Assembly: GCA_016223045.1 (NCBI GenBank)
Contig: JACRPT010000023.1
Location: 1 to 40,561, forward strand
Source of the DNA: Candidatus Eiseniibacteriota bacterium
Lineage (GTDB): Bacteria > Eisenbacteria > RBG-16-71-46
Reading direction: 5' to 3'
DNA length: 40,561 bases
Part shown: positions 9,043 to 19,222 of the stretch, one piece after another
Numbering within the stretch: position 1 is the first letter of the stretch
How the letters are laid out: each line of letters starts with the position of its first letter
Position numbers and translations under genes: made by a program
The notes under the pieces: model-generated
The model's database searches: none
What the model was told of the DNA's origin: nothing
Seen by the model: only the letters and a program-made list of their open reading frames with translations

Positions 9043-11337
9043 ATGAGCTCGTTTCTCCTGCTGTCCACGCTGAACCTGTCGCTGGGCGGGCTGGTATTCC
9101 TGCTCGGGTTCATCATCCTGCGCGAGAACCCCGGGCAGCGGCTGAACCGCACGGTCGCCATGATGCTGTTCTTCGGCGGCCTCGGCGCGGTGTTCGCGGC
9201 GCTCGCCTTCATGGCGGCGCATGGCGCGGGCGCCGCGGGGGCGCAGCGCGCACCCGGGATGCTCGAGGACATCTCCTACGTCTGGGAGCTGTTCTTCCCG
9301 ACGCTGTTCCTGTTCGCCAGCATCTTCCCGGAGGAGCGGCCCTTCACGCGCCGCCCGCTGTGGCGCACCCAGCGCTTCCGGCTGCCGGGGTTCGTGTGGC
9401 TCATCTTCGCCCCGCACGTCTTCCACTTCGTCTTCGTCTACGCCGCCTCGACCTGGAAGCCCGGGCTCGCGCTGCCGAAGCTCGGGCCGCTCCAGTACAT
9501 CACGCCGGTGTTCGACGTGTTCGGCGTGCTGCTCCGCGTGTTCCTGCTGGTCCACCGGGCGCTGTTCTCGCTCGTCAACCTGGGCTTCGGGCTCGCCACC
9601 ATGGCGCTGCTGTTCGGCAGCTACCGGCGCGCGCGGGTGCCGCGGCTGCGCCAGCAGCTCCGGGTCATCGCCATCGGGCTCTCGGCGAGCCTGGTGTGCT
9701 ACAGCCTCGCCACCTCGATCCCGACGCTGCTCAGCCTGCGGCTCTCGGAGAACCTGCGCTCCGGGCTGACCATCGCCGCGCTCACGCTGGGGCCCGGCTC
9801 GATCGCGTACTCGATCGTGCGCTACAAGTTCCTCGACACCCGGTTCCTGGCGCGGCGCGGCATCCTCTACGCCCTGGTCTCGGCGGCGCTGGTCGGCGTG
9901 TACCTGGCGGTGGTGAGCCGCCTCAACCATCTGCTGAGCACCGCGACGGGCGTGGACGCGCGCGTGTTCGAGCCGGTGTTCCTGATCATGGCGCTCGCAC
10001 TCTTCCAGCCCGCCGTCGCGCGGCTGGAGGAGATCCTGGACCGCACGTTCCTCAAGGACCCGGCGGACTACCGGAACGTCTTGCGCCGGCTGGGCCACGA
10101 GCTGCAGACGACCATTGATCTGGACGCGCTGCTCCAGCGCACCATCCGCACGCTGGCCGATGCGATGCTGCTGCGCACCGCGCACGTGGTGGTGCTGACC
10201 CCGGAGGGCGCGGTGGCGCGCAGCGGCGCCGGCGAGCCGCTGTCGGCCGCGGCGCTCGAGCGGCTGGCCGTGCTGCTGCCGAAACTCCCACCCCCGGCCA
10301 CGAGCTTCCGGCTCTCCGACCGCGTCGAGCGGCTGGCCCCCGCGGAGCAGGCCGAGCTGGGCGCGCTCGGGGTCACGCTGGTGGTGCCGCTGCGCTGGCG
10401 CGACGACCTGGTGGGTGCGCTGCTGCTGGGGGACAAGGTGACCCGGACCACGCACACCTCGGAGGACGTGGCGCTGCTCACCTCGCTGGCCGGGCAGGTG
10501 TCGGTGTCGCTGCAGAACGCGCTGCTGCTGCGGGACCGCGTGGCGGTGGCGCGCTTCGAGCAGGAGCTGAACCTGGCGCGCCAGATCCAGCGCACCTCGC
10601 TGCTCTCGGAGTTCCCGGCCCTGCCGCGCTGCGAAGTGCACGCGCTCTCGATCCCCTCGAAGCACGTGGGCGGGGACTTCTACGACGTGGTGGAGGCCGG
10701 CGACGGCAGCCACCTGGTGGCGATCGCCGACGTCTCCGGCAAGGGCGTCCCGGCGGCGCTGCTCTCGTCCATGCTGCAGGCCGCGCTGCGCACCCAGGCC
10801 GCCACGGTCTCGTCGCCCGCCGCGATCCTGCGCGGCATCAACACGCTGCTCTACCGCAGCACCGCGATCCACCAGTTCGCCACGTTCTTCCTGGCGCGGG
10901 TGGAAGGCGACCGGCTGCGGCTGTCGTTCTCGAACGCCGGGCACAACTGGCCGGTGCTGCTGCGCGCGGGTGGCGAGCGCCGTCACCTCGAGCGCGGTGG
11001 CCTCATCCTCGGCATCGTCGAGGGCACCGAGTTCGAGGAGGACCAGGTGACGCTGGCGCCCGGGGACGTGGTGGTGCTCTACACCGACGGCGTCACCGAG
11101 GCGACCAACGGCAGTGGCGAGCAGTTCGGCGAAGAGCGCGTGTGCCAGTTGGTGGGATCCCTGGCGCGCGGGCTCCCGGCCCGCGCGGTGGCGGAGCGCG
11201 TGCTCGCCGCGCTCCACCAGTTCCTGGACGGCGCCGAGCCGCAGGACGACGTGACGCTGCTGGTGCTGCGGGTGACGGAGCCGGTGGCGGACCAGGCGCT
11301 GCGCGCGCCGGTGGGCGAGGCGGTGGTCGCGGGCTAG
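9043..11337 (+). CDS. Membrane-bound GAF - SpoIIE phosphatase
   Basis: A 764-residue signalling protein, probably a PP2C-type serine/threonine phosphatase of the RsbU/SpoIIE kind. Residues 1 to about 330 contain eight or nine hydrophobic segments (for example GGLVFLLGFIILRENPG and FVWLIFAPHVFHFVFVYAAS), resembling a 7TM-type input domain. A GAF domain follows at about 375-510. The phosphatase domain is complete: HVGGDFYDVV near residue 543, IADVSGKGVPAALLSSML near 563, FSNAGHNWP near 632, YTDGVTEATNG near 682 and QDDVTLLVLRV at the end. The start at 9043 is preceded by GGAGG; a GTG at 9010 is less likely. Its substrate, usually a phosphorylated STAS-domain antagonist, is not encoded nearby. 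Confidence 0.88.
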   Translation: MSSFLLLSTLNLSLGGLVFLLGFIILRENPGQRLNRTVAMMLFFGGLGAVFAALAFMAAHGAGAAGAQRAPGMLEDISYVWELFFPTLFLFASIFPEERPFTRRPLWRTQRFRLPGFVWLIFAPHVFHFVFVYAASTWKPGLALPKLGPLQYITPVFDVFGVLLRVFLLVHRALFSLVNLGFGLATMALLFGSYRRARVPRLRQQLRVIAIGLSASLVCYSLATSIPTLLSLRLSENLRSGLTIAALTLGPGSIAYSIVRYKFLDTRFLARRGILYALVSAALVGVYLAVVSRLNHLLSTATGVDARVFEPVFLIMALALFQPAVARLEEILDRTFLKDPADYRNVLRRLGHELQTTIDLDALLQRTIRTLADAMLLRTAHVVVLTPEGAVARSGAGEPLSAAALERLAVLLPKLPPPATSFRLSDRVERLAPAEQAELGALGVTLVVPLRWRDDLVGALLLGDKVTRTTHTSEDVALLTSLAGQVSVSLQNALLLRDRVAVARFEQELNLARQIQRTSLLSEFPALPRCEVHALSIPSKHVGGDFYDVVEAGDGSHLVAIADVSGKGVPAALLSSMLQAALRTQAATVSSPAAILRGINTLLYRSTAIHQFATFFLARVEGDRLRLSFSNAGHNWPVLLRAGGERRHLERGGLILGIVEGTEFEEDQVTLAPGDVVVLYTDGVTEATNGSGEQFGEERVCQLVGSLARGLPARAVAERVLAALHQFLDGAEPQDDVTLLVLRVTEPVADQALRAPVGEAVVAG

Positions 11338-11855
11338 GGTCGCATCCCGAGCGCGCGCTCCTCGACCGGGATGCGCACGGCAAGCGCCAGCGCGTTGAAC
11401 GCCGAGAACGCGAGCGCGGTGCGCCACGCGCCGAACATCAGCGGCGCGGCCGCGAACTCCACGACCACCGCCAGGTAGTTCGGGTGGCGCAGGAACCGGT
11501 AGGGCCCGCGCGCGAGCGGCGGCTCCGCGGGCAGCGCCCACACCCGCACGCTCCAGCGTGTCCCAAGCGCGCGGATGGCGCTGTAGCGCAGCGCCTGCGC
11601 GGCGGCGAAGAGCCCGAGCCACAGCGGCCAGAGCGCGCCGTGGCGCGCGCCGAGCAGCGTCACCTCGCCCGCGAGCGCGAGCGGGAACAGGGCGTGGAGC
11701 CCCACCAGCAGCGGGAAGTGAGCGCGCCCGTGCTCGACCGCGCCGCGCGCGCGCAGCGTCCGCTCGTGGCGCGCCGAGAGCCGCAGCTCGGCGAGGCGCT
11801 GCATCACCAGGAATGCGAGGAAGAGCGCGAGCGGCACCAGCGGCGGCGCGCTCAA
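11334..11855 (-). CDS. Isoprenylcysteine carboxyl methyltransferase-like membrane protein
   Basis: 173 residues with about four hydrophobic segments and the SAM-binding signature of the ICMT family, GPYRFLRHPNYL (about residues 116-127), followed by a hydrophobic helix and an acidic VEERALG end. The start used is TTG at 11855; no in-frame ATG or GTG with a good ribosome-binding site was found. It follows the type III polyketide synthase by 28 bases. In Bacillus subtilis the equivalent pair bpsA-bpsB makes alkylpyrone methyl ethers, so O-methylation of the polyketide is the likely role (inference from context). Its stop codon overlaps the stop of the convergent phosphatase gene in a shared CTAG. 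Confidence 0.8.
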   Translation of the reverse strand: MSAPPLVPLALFLAFLVMQRLAELRLSARHERTLRARGAVEHGRAHFPLLVGLHALFPLALAGEVTLLGARHGALWPLWLGLFAAAQALRYSAIRALGTRWSVRVWALPAEPPLARGPYRFLRHPNYLAVVVEFAAAPLMFGAWRTALAFSAFNALALAVRIPVEERALGMRP

Positions 11856-11883
11856 CGGTGCACTCTGCGCATCCCGGTCGGCA

Positions 11884-13014
11884 TCACCCCGCGAGCCCCC
11901 GCAGCAGCACGTACTCGGAGGAGAAGCCGGGCCCGAGCGCCGCCAGCACCGCGGTCTGGCCCGGGCCGATGTCCTGCGCCTCCAACGCGCGCTCCAGCAC
12001 GAACAGGCAGGTCGGCGAGGACATGTTGCCGGCGTCGCGCATCACCTCCCGCGCGTGGCGGAAGCCCTCGGGCGGCAGCCCCAGCGCCTCGGCGTAGGCC
12101 GCCAGCACCTTCGGCCCGCCGGGGTGCGCCACCACGTGATCCAGGGTGCCGAGCGTGAGGCCCTGCGCGGCCAGGAACTCCTCCAGGCTCGCGCGCACAC
12201 GCTCGCGCACGAAAGTGGGGATGTCGCGCGAGAACACGACGTGAAGCCCGCGTTCGTCCACCTCCCAGCCCATGATGTCGAGGGTCTCGGGCCACAGCGT
12301 GCTGCGCGCGGCCACCAGCTCGAGCGGGCGGCGGCCGTTCACGGGCGGCGGTGGGACCGCGGCGCCGACCACCACCGCCGCGGCCGCGCCGTCCGAAAAC
12401 AGCGAGGCCGCGACCAGGTTGCGCACCGTCACGTCGCGCCGCTGGAAGGTGAGGCTGCACAGCTCGACCGCCACCAGCAGCACGCGCGCGCGCGGGTGCG
12501 CCAGCGCGAAGTCGCGCGCGCGCGCCAGTCCGGCGGCGCCGCCGGCGCAGCCCAGGCCCCAGATCGGCGTGCGGCAGAAGTCGCCGCGGAAGCCCATGCG
12601 GTTGGCCAGCCGCGCGTCGAGGCTGGGCGTGGCGACGCCGGTCGAGGAGACGAAGACCAGGTGGTCCACGTCGGCGGGGGAGAGCCCGGCGCGCGCCAGC
12701 GCGCGGCCGGCGGCCTCGCCGGCCAGCTCCAGCGCGCGCTCGACATAGCACGCGTTCATCTCGCCGAAGCTGCGCTCGGCGTCGTACCAGTCGAGCGGCA
12801 TGCAGAAGTGACGGGTCTCGATGCCGGTCGAGTCGAACACACCGAGCAGGCGCGCGCCGCCGGAGGGCAGCAGATCGCGGAACAGACGCTCCGCCTGGGC
12901 ACGCACCTCCGACTGACGCGTCATGTGCGGCGGCAACGCGGTGGCGAGCGCGGCCAGGCGCGGCAGGCGCGCGGGACTCGCGGGGCCAACGGGGCGATCG
13001 GGCACCGGGAACAT
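11884..13014 (-). CDS. Type III polyketide synthase (chalcone/stilbene synthase family)
   Basis: A 376-residue iterative condensing enzyme that would extend an acyl-CoA starter with malonyl-CoA and cyclise it to an alkylpyrone or alkylresorcinol. The catalytic triad is complete: Cys156 in WGLGCAGGA, His297 in VAHPGG and Asn330 in DAGNMSSPT. FVSSTGVATPSLDARL and ALGPGFSSEY are also family motifs. GAGGAG abuts the ATG at 13014, so the GTG three codons later (13005) has better spacing and may be the real start. Its operon partner is the ICMT-like methyltransferase. An imperfect inverted repeat at 13039-13066 lies just upstream. Products cannot be predicted from sequence; bacterial relatives use long fatty acyl starters. 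Confidence 0.92.
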   Translation of the reverse strand: MFPVPDRPVGPASPARLPRLAALATALPPHMTRQSEVRAQAERLFRDLLPSGGARLLGVFDSTGIETRHFCMPLDWYDAERSFGEMNACYVERALELAGEAAGRALARAGLSPADVDHLVFVSSTGVATPSLDARLANRMGFRGDFCRTPIWGLGCAGGAAGLARARDFALAHPRARVLLVAVELCSLTFQRRDVTVRNLVAASLFSDGAAAAVVVGAAVPPPPVNGRRPLELVAARSTLWPETLDIMGWEVDERGLHVVFSRDIPTFVRERVRASLEEFLAAQGLTLGTLDHVVAHPGGPKVLAAYAEALGLPPEGFRHAREVMRDAGNMSSPTCLFVLERALEAQDIGPGQTAVLAALGPGFSSEYVLLRGLAG

Positions 13015-13038
13015 CTCCTCGCGGCCCGGGAAGGGGTG

Positions 13039-13066
13039 AACGTCAGGGCGTACGTCCCTGTTGACG
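13039..13066. promoter_or_regulatory. Imperfect inverted repeat upstream of the polyketide synthase
   Basis: CGTCAGGG and CCCTGttGACG face each other around CGTACGT, broken by a two-base insertion, 25 bases before the synthase start. The position suits an operator for a dimeric regulator, but no regulator gene is adjacent. Confidence 0.25.
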
Positions 13067-13239
13067 CTCCAGCGCGCCCCGGGGTCCGAAGTATCGTGGC
13101 CCGGCGCAGGACGACGGGGTCAGCCGGGAGACACGCCACGGCCGCCGGCACGCACGGAGCCGGCCCGTGCCGTCCCCGCCGAACGGCGCGAGGCGGGCCC
13201 TTGCAGAGCTACGGTCGCCGCCGGCCGGCCGGGCGCCGC

Positions 13240-14766
13240 TCAGCGCCCCCGGGCGCCCGCGTTGGCGCGGATCAGCGAGTCCAGCTCTGCGGGCGTGGCC
13301 ACGCCCAGCTTCCCGTCCGGGCGGTAGACCGCGTAGCGGTACGGCTCGGGCGCCGGTCGGAAGGCGCGCACGAACTCGACGCCCCCGACCTGCGGGAGCA
13401 TCACGCGCACCGCGAGCCCGTCGAGCAGCGCGGCGCGTACGTTTCGCTCCCAGTAGCTCTCGCGTGGCGAAGGAGTGGCGCTCACACCGCCTTCGGCGAT
13501 GGGGGACCAGAAGAGCAGCCGCGCCCCCCTCGGCAGCCCCGCCGCGCGCAGGTCGGCGAGCGCGTTCGTGGCGATGCGGGCGCGGTCCACGGTTGGGTCG
13601 GCCCTCAGCCCGGTCGCGCCGAAGGGGAAGCTCTCGACCTTGCGCACCAGCGCCGCGCCATTGACGGCGAGTGCCGTCGCCAGCGCCGCGGCCGTCACCC
13701 ACGCGGCGGTCGGCCGCAGCCGCGCCAGCGCCGCATCCAGCGCCGCGGCCAGGCACCAGGCGATGCCCGGGAGCGGCGCGTAGAGGTAGTAGTGGTAGGT
13801 ATGGTGTTCGAGCGGGAGCACGGGCGCGAGGAAGGCGAGCGTGAGCGCGCCGGCCGCCAGCCAGCCGCGTGCGCGCAGCGCGCGCGAGCGCAGCCCCGCG
13901 AGCCACAGCAGCAGTGCCACCGCCCCCCACGGGTAGACCGCCGGATCGATCGCGTCGCTGAAGCTCCGCACCAGCGGCAGCGGGACGTTCAGGCTCCAGC
14001 CGAGGTAGGTTAGTGCGTTCCACGCGATGGCGGGCGAGAGGCCGGACCCGTAGGGACTGCCGCGCGTGCCGCCGACGTGCTGGCCCATCGCGTCGGCGGC
14101 GAGGTAGTAGACGAGGTAGGCGGCTGCGACCAGCGCCAGTGACAGCACGACCGGGTCGCGCCAGGCGCGGCGCCCGGCCGGCGTGCGGTCGGGATCCGAT
14201 CCGAGCACTGCGGCCGCGGCCACGGGCAGCAGGAGCACCGACTCCTTGCACAGCAGGGCGAGCGCGTAGAGCGGCAGCGCGGCCCAGCGCCAGCGGTCGC
14301 GGCGCAGCAGCGCGAGGAGCGCGGCGAGCGCGAACAGCAGCGCGCCCGGATCGCCGATCGCCGAGATCCAGTAGAGCGCGGTGTAGAGCGCCGGGTGAGC
14401 GGCGAAGAACACTGCGCCGGCGAGCGCCGCCGGCCCGTCAAGCCTGCGACGCAGGAAGACCCAGAGGAGGAGCGCGCAGGCCGCATGGAGCGCCAGGCTC
14501 GCCAGGTGGTAGGGGCGCGCGTCGAGCCCGGCGGTCGCGCGCATCACGTCGAAGAACGCCTGGTGCGAGAGGAAGCGCCACGGCTCGGCGAGCCGCGGCA
14601 GCAGCCCCGCGGCCCGCGCCAGGCCGGCGAAGTCGTCCTGCGAGAAGCCGTAGCCGAGCGCACCGCGGAACACCGGCACCGCGGCCGCGGCCACCGCCAG
14701 CCCCGGCAGCAGCGGGAGCGCCGCGCGGCGGCTCGCGGACTGGCGGGCGGGGGATGCAGTGAGCAT
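13240..14766 (-). CDS. Multi-spanning membrane protein, GT-C glycosyltransferase-like
   Basis: 508 residues, with roughly ten hydrophobic segments in the first 370 residues and a soluble C-terminal part. Near the N-terminus, YGFSQDDFAGL follows the first membrane segment and gives an acidic pair where GT-C enzymes carry their catalytic aspartate; YHLASLALHAACALLLW and AVFFAAHPALYTALYW follow, as in O-mannosyltransferase-like proteins. The soluble tail contains YRYAVYRPDGKLG. The likely role is transfer of a sugar from a polyprenyl-phosphate donor on the outer face of the membrane, but donor and acceptor are unknown. The assignment is by fold-like pattern, not by a specific subfamily. Confidence 0.55.
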   Translation of the reverse strand: MLTASPARQSASRRAALPLLPGLAVAAAAVPVFRGALGYGFSQDDFAGLARAAGLLPRLAEPWRFLSHQAFFDVMRATAGLDARPYHLASLALHAACALLLWVFLRRRLDGPAALAGAVFFAAHPALYTALYWISAIGDPGALLFALAALLALLRRDRWRWAALPLYALALLCKESVLLLPVAAAAVLGSDPDRTPAGRRAWRDPVVLSLALVAAAYLVYYLAADAMGQHVGGTRGSPYGSGLSPAIAWNALTYLGWSLNVPLPLVRSFSDAIDPAVYPWGAVALLLWLAGLRSRALRARGWLAAGALTLAFLAPVLPLEHHTYHYYLYAPLPGIAWCLAAALDAALARLRPTAAWVTAAALATALAVNGAALVRKVESFPFGATGLRADPTVDRARIATNALADLRAAGLPRGARLLFWSPIAEGGVSATPSPRESYWERNVRAALLDGLAVRVMLPQVGGVEFVRAFRPAPEPYRYAVYRPDGKLGVATPAELDSLIRANAGARGR

Positions 14767-15133
14767 GGCCGACGATGGTAGCAGCGCGCGCGGCGGTGGT
14801 CACAGGTTGGCCCATGGGCAGGCTCGGGCGTGGGCAACTTCGCGCGCAGGCACCGACGCCGGCGCAGGCGGGCGATGCACGGCGGCGGGGGGTCGCGCGT
14901 TGCCGGCCCGGCCGGCGCGCGGCGAGCTGCCAGACGCCCTTGCCTCGTTCGGCGATGCCGGGGTCAGGCAGAGATTGCACGGGGTGGGAATGTGCGCGGG
15001 CCGAGAATGTGCTGGTTCCCAGGCCGGACGGGCGCTAGCCTTCTGTCTGCGCGGGCGGACTTTCTCCCCGCGCTGCGGTCTCCTCACGACGCCGCGGTGG
15101 CCGCGGGGCACGACGGCGTCGCGCGAGGTCCCC
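14767..15133. other. Divergent intergenic region before the 12-repeat exported protein
   Basis: 367 bases between the starts of the membrane protein (minus) and the repeat protein (plus). I see no gene or tRNA and no convincing promoter hexamers. GAGG about 8 bases before 15134 may serve as a ribosome-binding site. Confidence 0.4.
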
Positions 15134-17689
15134 ATGGCCGCCATCGCAGCGCCTCACCCGTCGGTTTCTCGTGTCCGTTTCAGCACCCCGCCCGCGACGC
15201 GGGCCGCAGAGTCCCAACCGCCGCGCTCGAGCCGAGCGGCTCGCGGCGCGGCACTCCGCTCGTGCGCGAGGACCGGCCGTGGCTTCGGCCTCGGGCGCGG
15301 GCTCGCAGCCTGGCTCATCTCAGCCGCGCTGGCCCTCTGGGTGGCGCCCGCCGCGGCTCAGGTGGTGGACACCACCATGTGGATGACGAACGGCAGCGTC
15401 AACGCGGTGGTGCGCGATGGGAACACGATCTACATCGGCGGGGCTTTCACATACGTCGGACCGGCGACCGGCGGCGGCGCGCTCCTGAGCGCTGCGACCG
15501 GCGGGCTCGCCCAGCCGATTGCCAGGAAGGTGACGGGGTCGGTCTACGCGACGGTCTCGGACGGCGCGGGCGGCTGGTACATCGGGGGCCTCTTCAGCGC
15601 GGTCGGCGGGCTGCCGCGCTCGAACCTGGCCCACCTCCTGGCGGACGGCAGCGTTGCCGCCTGGAACCCGAACGCGAGTAGCTACGTCTATGCCCTGGCG
15701 GTGGGTGAGGGCACGGTCTACGCGGGCGGGAACTTCACCAGCATCGGCGGGCAGGCGCGCAACCGCATCGCGGCGCTGGATGCCGCGACCGGAACCGTCA
15801 CCGCCTGGAACCCGAGCGCGGGTGGCTCCGTGCCCTTCGTCTCTGCCCTGGCGGTGAGCGGGAGCACGGTCTACGCCAGCGGGGCCTTCAGCAGCATCGG
15901 CGGGCAGGTGCGCAACCGCATCGCCGCGCTGGATGCCGCGACCGGCACCGCGACCACCTGGAACCCGAACGGGGACAGCACGGTGTGGGCCCTGGTGGTG
16001 AGCGGGAGCACGGTCTACGCCGGCGGGGACTTCACCAGTATCGGCGGGCAGGCGCGCAACAAGATCGCCGCGCTGGATGCCACCACCGGGACCGCCACCG
16101 CCTGGAACCCGAACGGGAGCAACACCGTCCGTGCCCTGGCGGTGAGCGGGGACACGGTCTACGCCGGCGGGCTCTTCACCAGCATCGGCGGGCAGGCGCG
16201 CAACCGCATCGCCGCGCTGGATGCCGCGACCGGCACCGCCACCACCTGGAACCCGAACGCGGACAGCACGGTGTGGGCCCTGGCGGTGAGCGGGAGCACG
16301 GTCTACGCCGGCGGGGACTTCACCACCATCGGCGGGCAGGGCCGCAACCGCATCGCCGCGCTGAATGCCGCGACCGGGACCGCAACCGCCTGGAACCCCA
16401 ACTCGAACTTCATCGTCCGCGCCCTGGCGGTGAGCGGGGGCACGGTCTACGCCGGCGGGGACTTTCTCAGCATCGGCGGGCAGGCACGCAACAACATCGC
16501 CGCGCTGGATGCCGCGACCGGGACCGCCACCACCTGGAACCCCAACGCGAGCAGCACTGTCTTTGCCCTGGCGGTGAGCGGGAGCACGGTCTACGCCGCC
16601 GGGGCGTTCGCTAGCATCGGCGGGCAGGCGCGCAACCGCATCGCGGCGCTGGATGCCGCGACCGGCACCGCCACCGCCTGGAACCCGAACGCGAACAACT
16701 GGGTCTATGCCCTGGCTGTGAGCGGGGGCGCAGTCTACGCCGGCGGGATCTTCACCACCATTGACGGGCAGGTACGCAACAACATTGCCGCGCTGGATTC
16801 CGCGACCGGGACCGCTACCGCCTGGAACCCGAATGCGAGCGCCTACGTTTCTGCCCTGGCGGTGAGCGGGGGCACGGTCTACGCCGGCGGGGCGTTCGGT
16901 AGCATCGGCGGGCAGGCGCGCAATGGCATCGCCGCGCTGGATGCCGCGACCGGCAGCGCCACCGCCTGGAACCCGGACGCGAGCAGCTACGTCTCTGCCC
17001 TGGCGGTGAGCGGGGGCACGGTCTACGCCGGCGGGGACTTCACCACTATCGGCGGGCAGGTGCGCTACCGCATCGCCGCGCTGGATGCCGCGACCGGCAG
17101 CGCCACCGCCTGGGACCCGAACGCGAGCGGCACGGTCCGTGCCCTGGCGGTGAGCGGGGGCACGGTCTACGCCGGCGGGGACTTCACCAGCATCGGCGGA
17201 CAGGCACGCAACCGCATCGCCGCGCTGGACGCCACGACCGGACTCGCCACCGCCTGGAACCCGAACGCGAACTACGCGGTCTCTGCCCTGGTGGTGAGCG
17301 GGAGCACGGTCTGCGCCGGCGGGAACTTCACCAGCATCGGCGGACAGCCACAGCGCGGCATCGCCGCCCTGACACGCTCGTGGACCGATGCCGAAGTGGG
17401 CGTGGGGGACGGTCCGGCTTGGGTGCTTCTTTCCCTCGCACAGAACGCACCCAACCCTGCTAGCTCCAGTGCTGTGCTGCGCTTCACGCTGTCCGCCGCG
17501 CGGCCGGTGACGCTCGCGGTCCACGATCTCCAGGGCCGCCGGGTCGCGTCACTGCTCGATCACGAGCTGCGGCCGGCGGGCACGCACGAGGTGCAGGTGC
17601 GCACGGCAGGCTGGCCCGCGGGCTGCTACTTCTACCGGATCGAGGCCGGCGGGGAAAGGCTGACGCGGAAGATGGTGGTGCTTCAGTAG
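15134..17689 (+). CDS. Exported protein with twelve 48-residue propeller-like repeats and FlgD-like C-terminal domain
   Basis: 851 residues. A long basic N-region precedes the signal segment LAAWLISAALALWVAPAAAQ, with likely cleavage near residue 76. Two degenerate repeats follow, then twelve close copies of a 48-residue unit (IAALDAATGTATAWNPN, then VYAGGDFTSIGGQARNR). These resemble DUF5122/delta-60-type beta-propeller repeats. After residue 750 comes an FlgD-like domain (NAPNPASSSAVLRF ... TRKMVVLQ), the type used as a cell-surface sorting signal by type IX systems. The ATG at 15134 is the first in-frame start giving an intact signal peptide. It is probably a surface adhesin or scaffold; the repeats reveal no catalytic residues. 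The frame at 151-1068 is a truncated paralogue. Confidence 0.8.
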   Translation: MAAIAAPHPSVSRVRFSTPPATRAAESQPPRSSRAARGAALRSCARTGRGFGLGRGLAAWLISAALALWVAPAAAQVVDTTMWMTNGSVNAVVRDGNTIYIGGAFTYVGPATGGGALLSAATGGLAQPIARKVTGSVYATVSDGAGGWYIGGLFSAVGGLPRSNLAHLLADGSVAAWNPNASSYVYALAVGEGTVYAGGNFTSIGGQARNRIAALDAATGTVTAWNPSAGGSVPFVSALAVSGSTVYASGAFSSIGGQVRNRIAALDAATGTATTWNPNGDSTVWALVVSGSTVYAGGDFTSIGGQARNKIAALDATTGTATAWNPNGSNTVRALAVSGDTVYAGGLFTSIGGQARNRIAALDAATGTATTWNPNADSTVWALAVSGSTVYAGGDFTTIGGQGRNRIAALNAATGTATAWNPNSNFIVRALAVSGGTVYAGGDFLSIGGQARNNIAALDAATGTATTWNPNASSTVFALAVSGSTVYAAGAFASIGGQARNRIAALDAATGTATAWNPNANNWVYALAVSGGAVYAGGIFTTIDGQVRNNIAALDSATGTATAWNPNASAYVSALAVSGGTVYAGGAFGSIGGQARNGIAALDAATGSATAWNPDASSYVSALAVSGGTVYAGGDFTTIGGQVRYRIAALDAATGSATAWDPNASGTVRALAVSGGTVYAGGDFTSIGGQARNRIAALDATTGLATAWNPNANYAVSALVVSGSTVCAGGNFTSIGGQPQRGIAALTRSWTDAEVGVGDGPAWVLLSLAQNAPNPASSSAVLRFTLSAARPVTLAVHDLQGRRVASLLDHELRPAGTHEVQVRTAGWPAGCYFYRIEAGGERLTRKMVVLQ
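15650..17365 (+). repeat. 144-bp tandem repeat array (about 12 units)
   Basis: Successive occurrences of ACGGTCTACGCCGGCGGG recur every 144 bp from 15712 to 17305, with one 9-bp insertion in the second unit (extra Pro-Phe-Val). Neighbouring units are nearly identical at DNA level, including synonymous positions, which points to recent amplification or gene conversion. Unit boundaries are arbitrary. Confidence 0.9.
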
Positions 17690-17796
17690 TCGCGATGCGC
17701 CGGACTCCGCGGTGCCAGGGCGAGCCCCGATCGGCCCGGCCCGGGTCAGCGGCGCGCCGGAGCGCGCGTGTTGCTGACTCCCTGGAGGATGGTCGC

Positions 17797-17818
17797 CGAG
17801 CGGGTCCCTGACCGCTCG
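17797..17818 (-). terminator. Possible terminator hairpin after aceA
   Basis: A 7-bp stem (CGAGCGG / CCGCTCG) with an 8-base loop lies about 8 bases beyond the aceA stop. There is no T-tract, so intrinsic termination is uncertain. It lies in the convergent gap with the repeat-protein gene. Confidence 0.3.
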
Positions 17819-17825
17819 CGCTCGA

Positions 17826-19130
<1,305 letters not shown>

Positions 19131-19222
19131 CGAGTGCTCCTCGCGTCTGGGCGCCACCGGCTGGCGGGCCCGGGTCATCGGGCGCGGTCACGGCCGCGCT
19201 CCGTCATCGCCGGCCTGTCCTG

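Noticed and set aside
8896-11622. A long minus-strand frame opposite the membrane phosphatase gene
   Set aside because: It shows no motifs, while the plus-strand frame has a complete SpoIIE domain with all metal-site motifs and a proper ribosome-binding site.
15650-17365. The direct-repeat array considered as a CRISPR locus
   Set aside because: The repeats are 144 bp, coding, in frame and without unique spacers of CRISPR size.
15320-17524. A 734-codon antisense frame with a regular repeat (VDRAPAHRQG)
   Set aside because: It is the mirror of the 144-bp array; its periodicity follows from the sense repeats, and the sense frame has a signal peptide and a known C-terminal domain.
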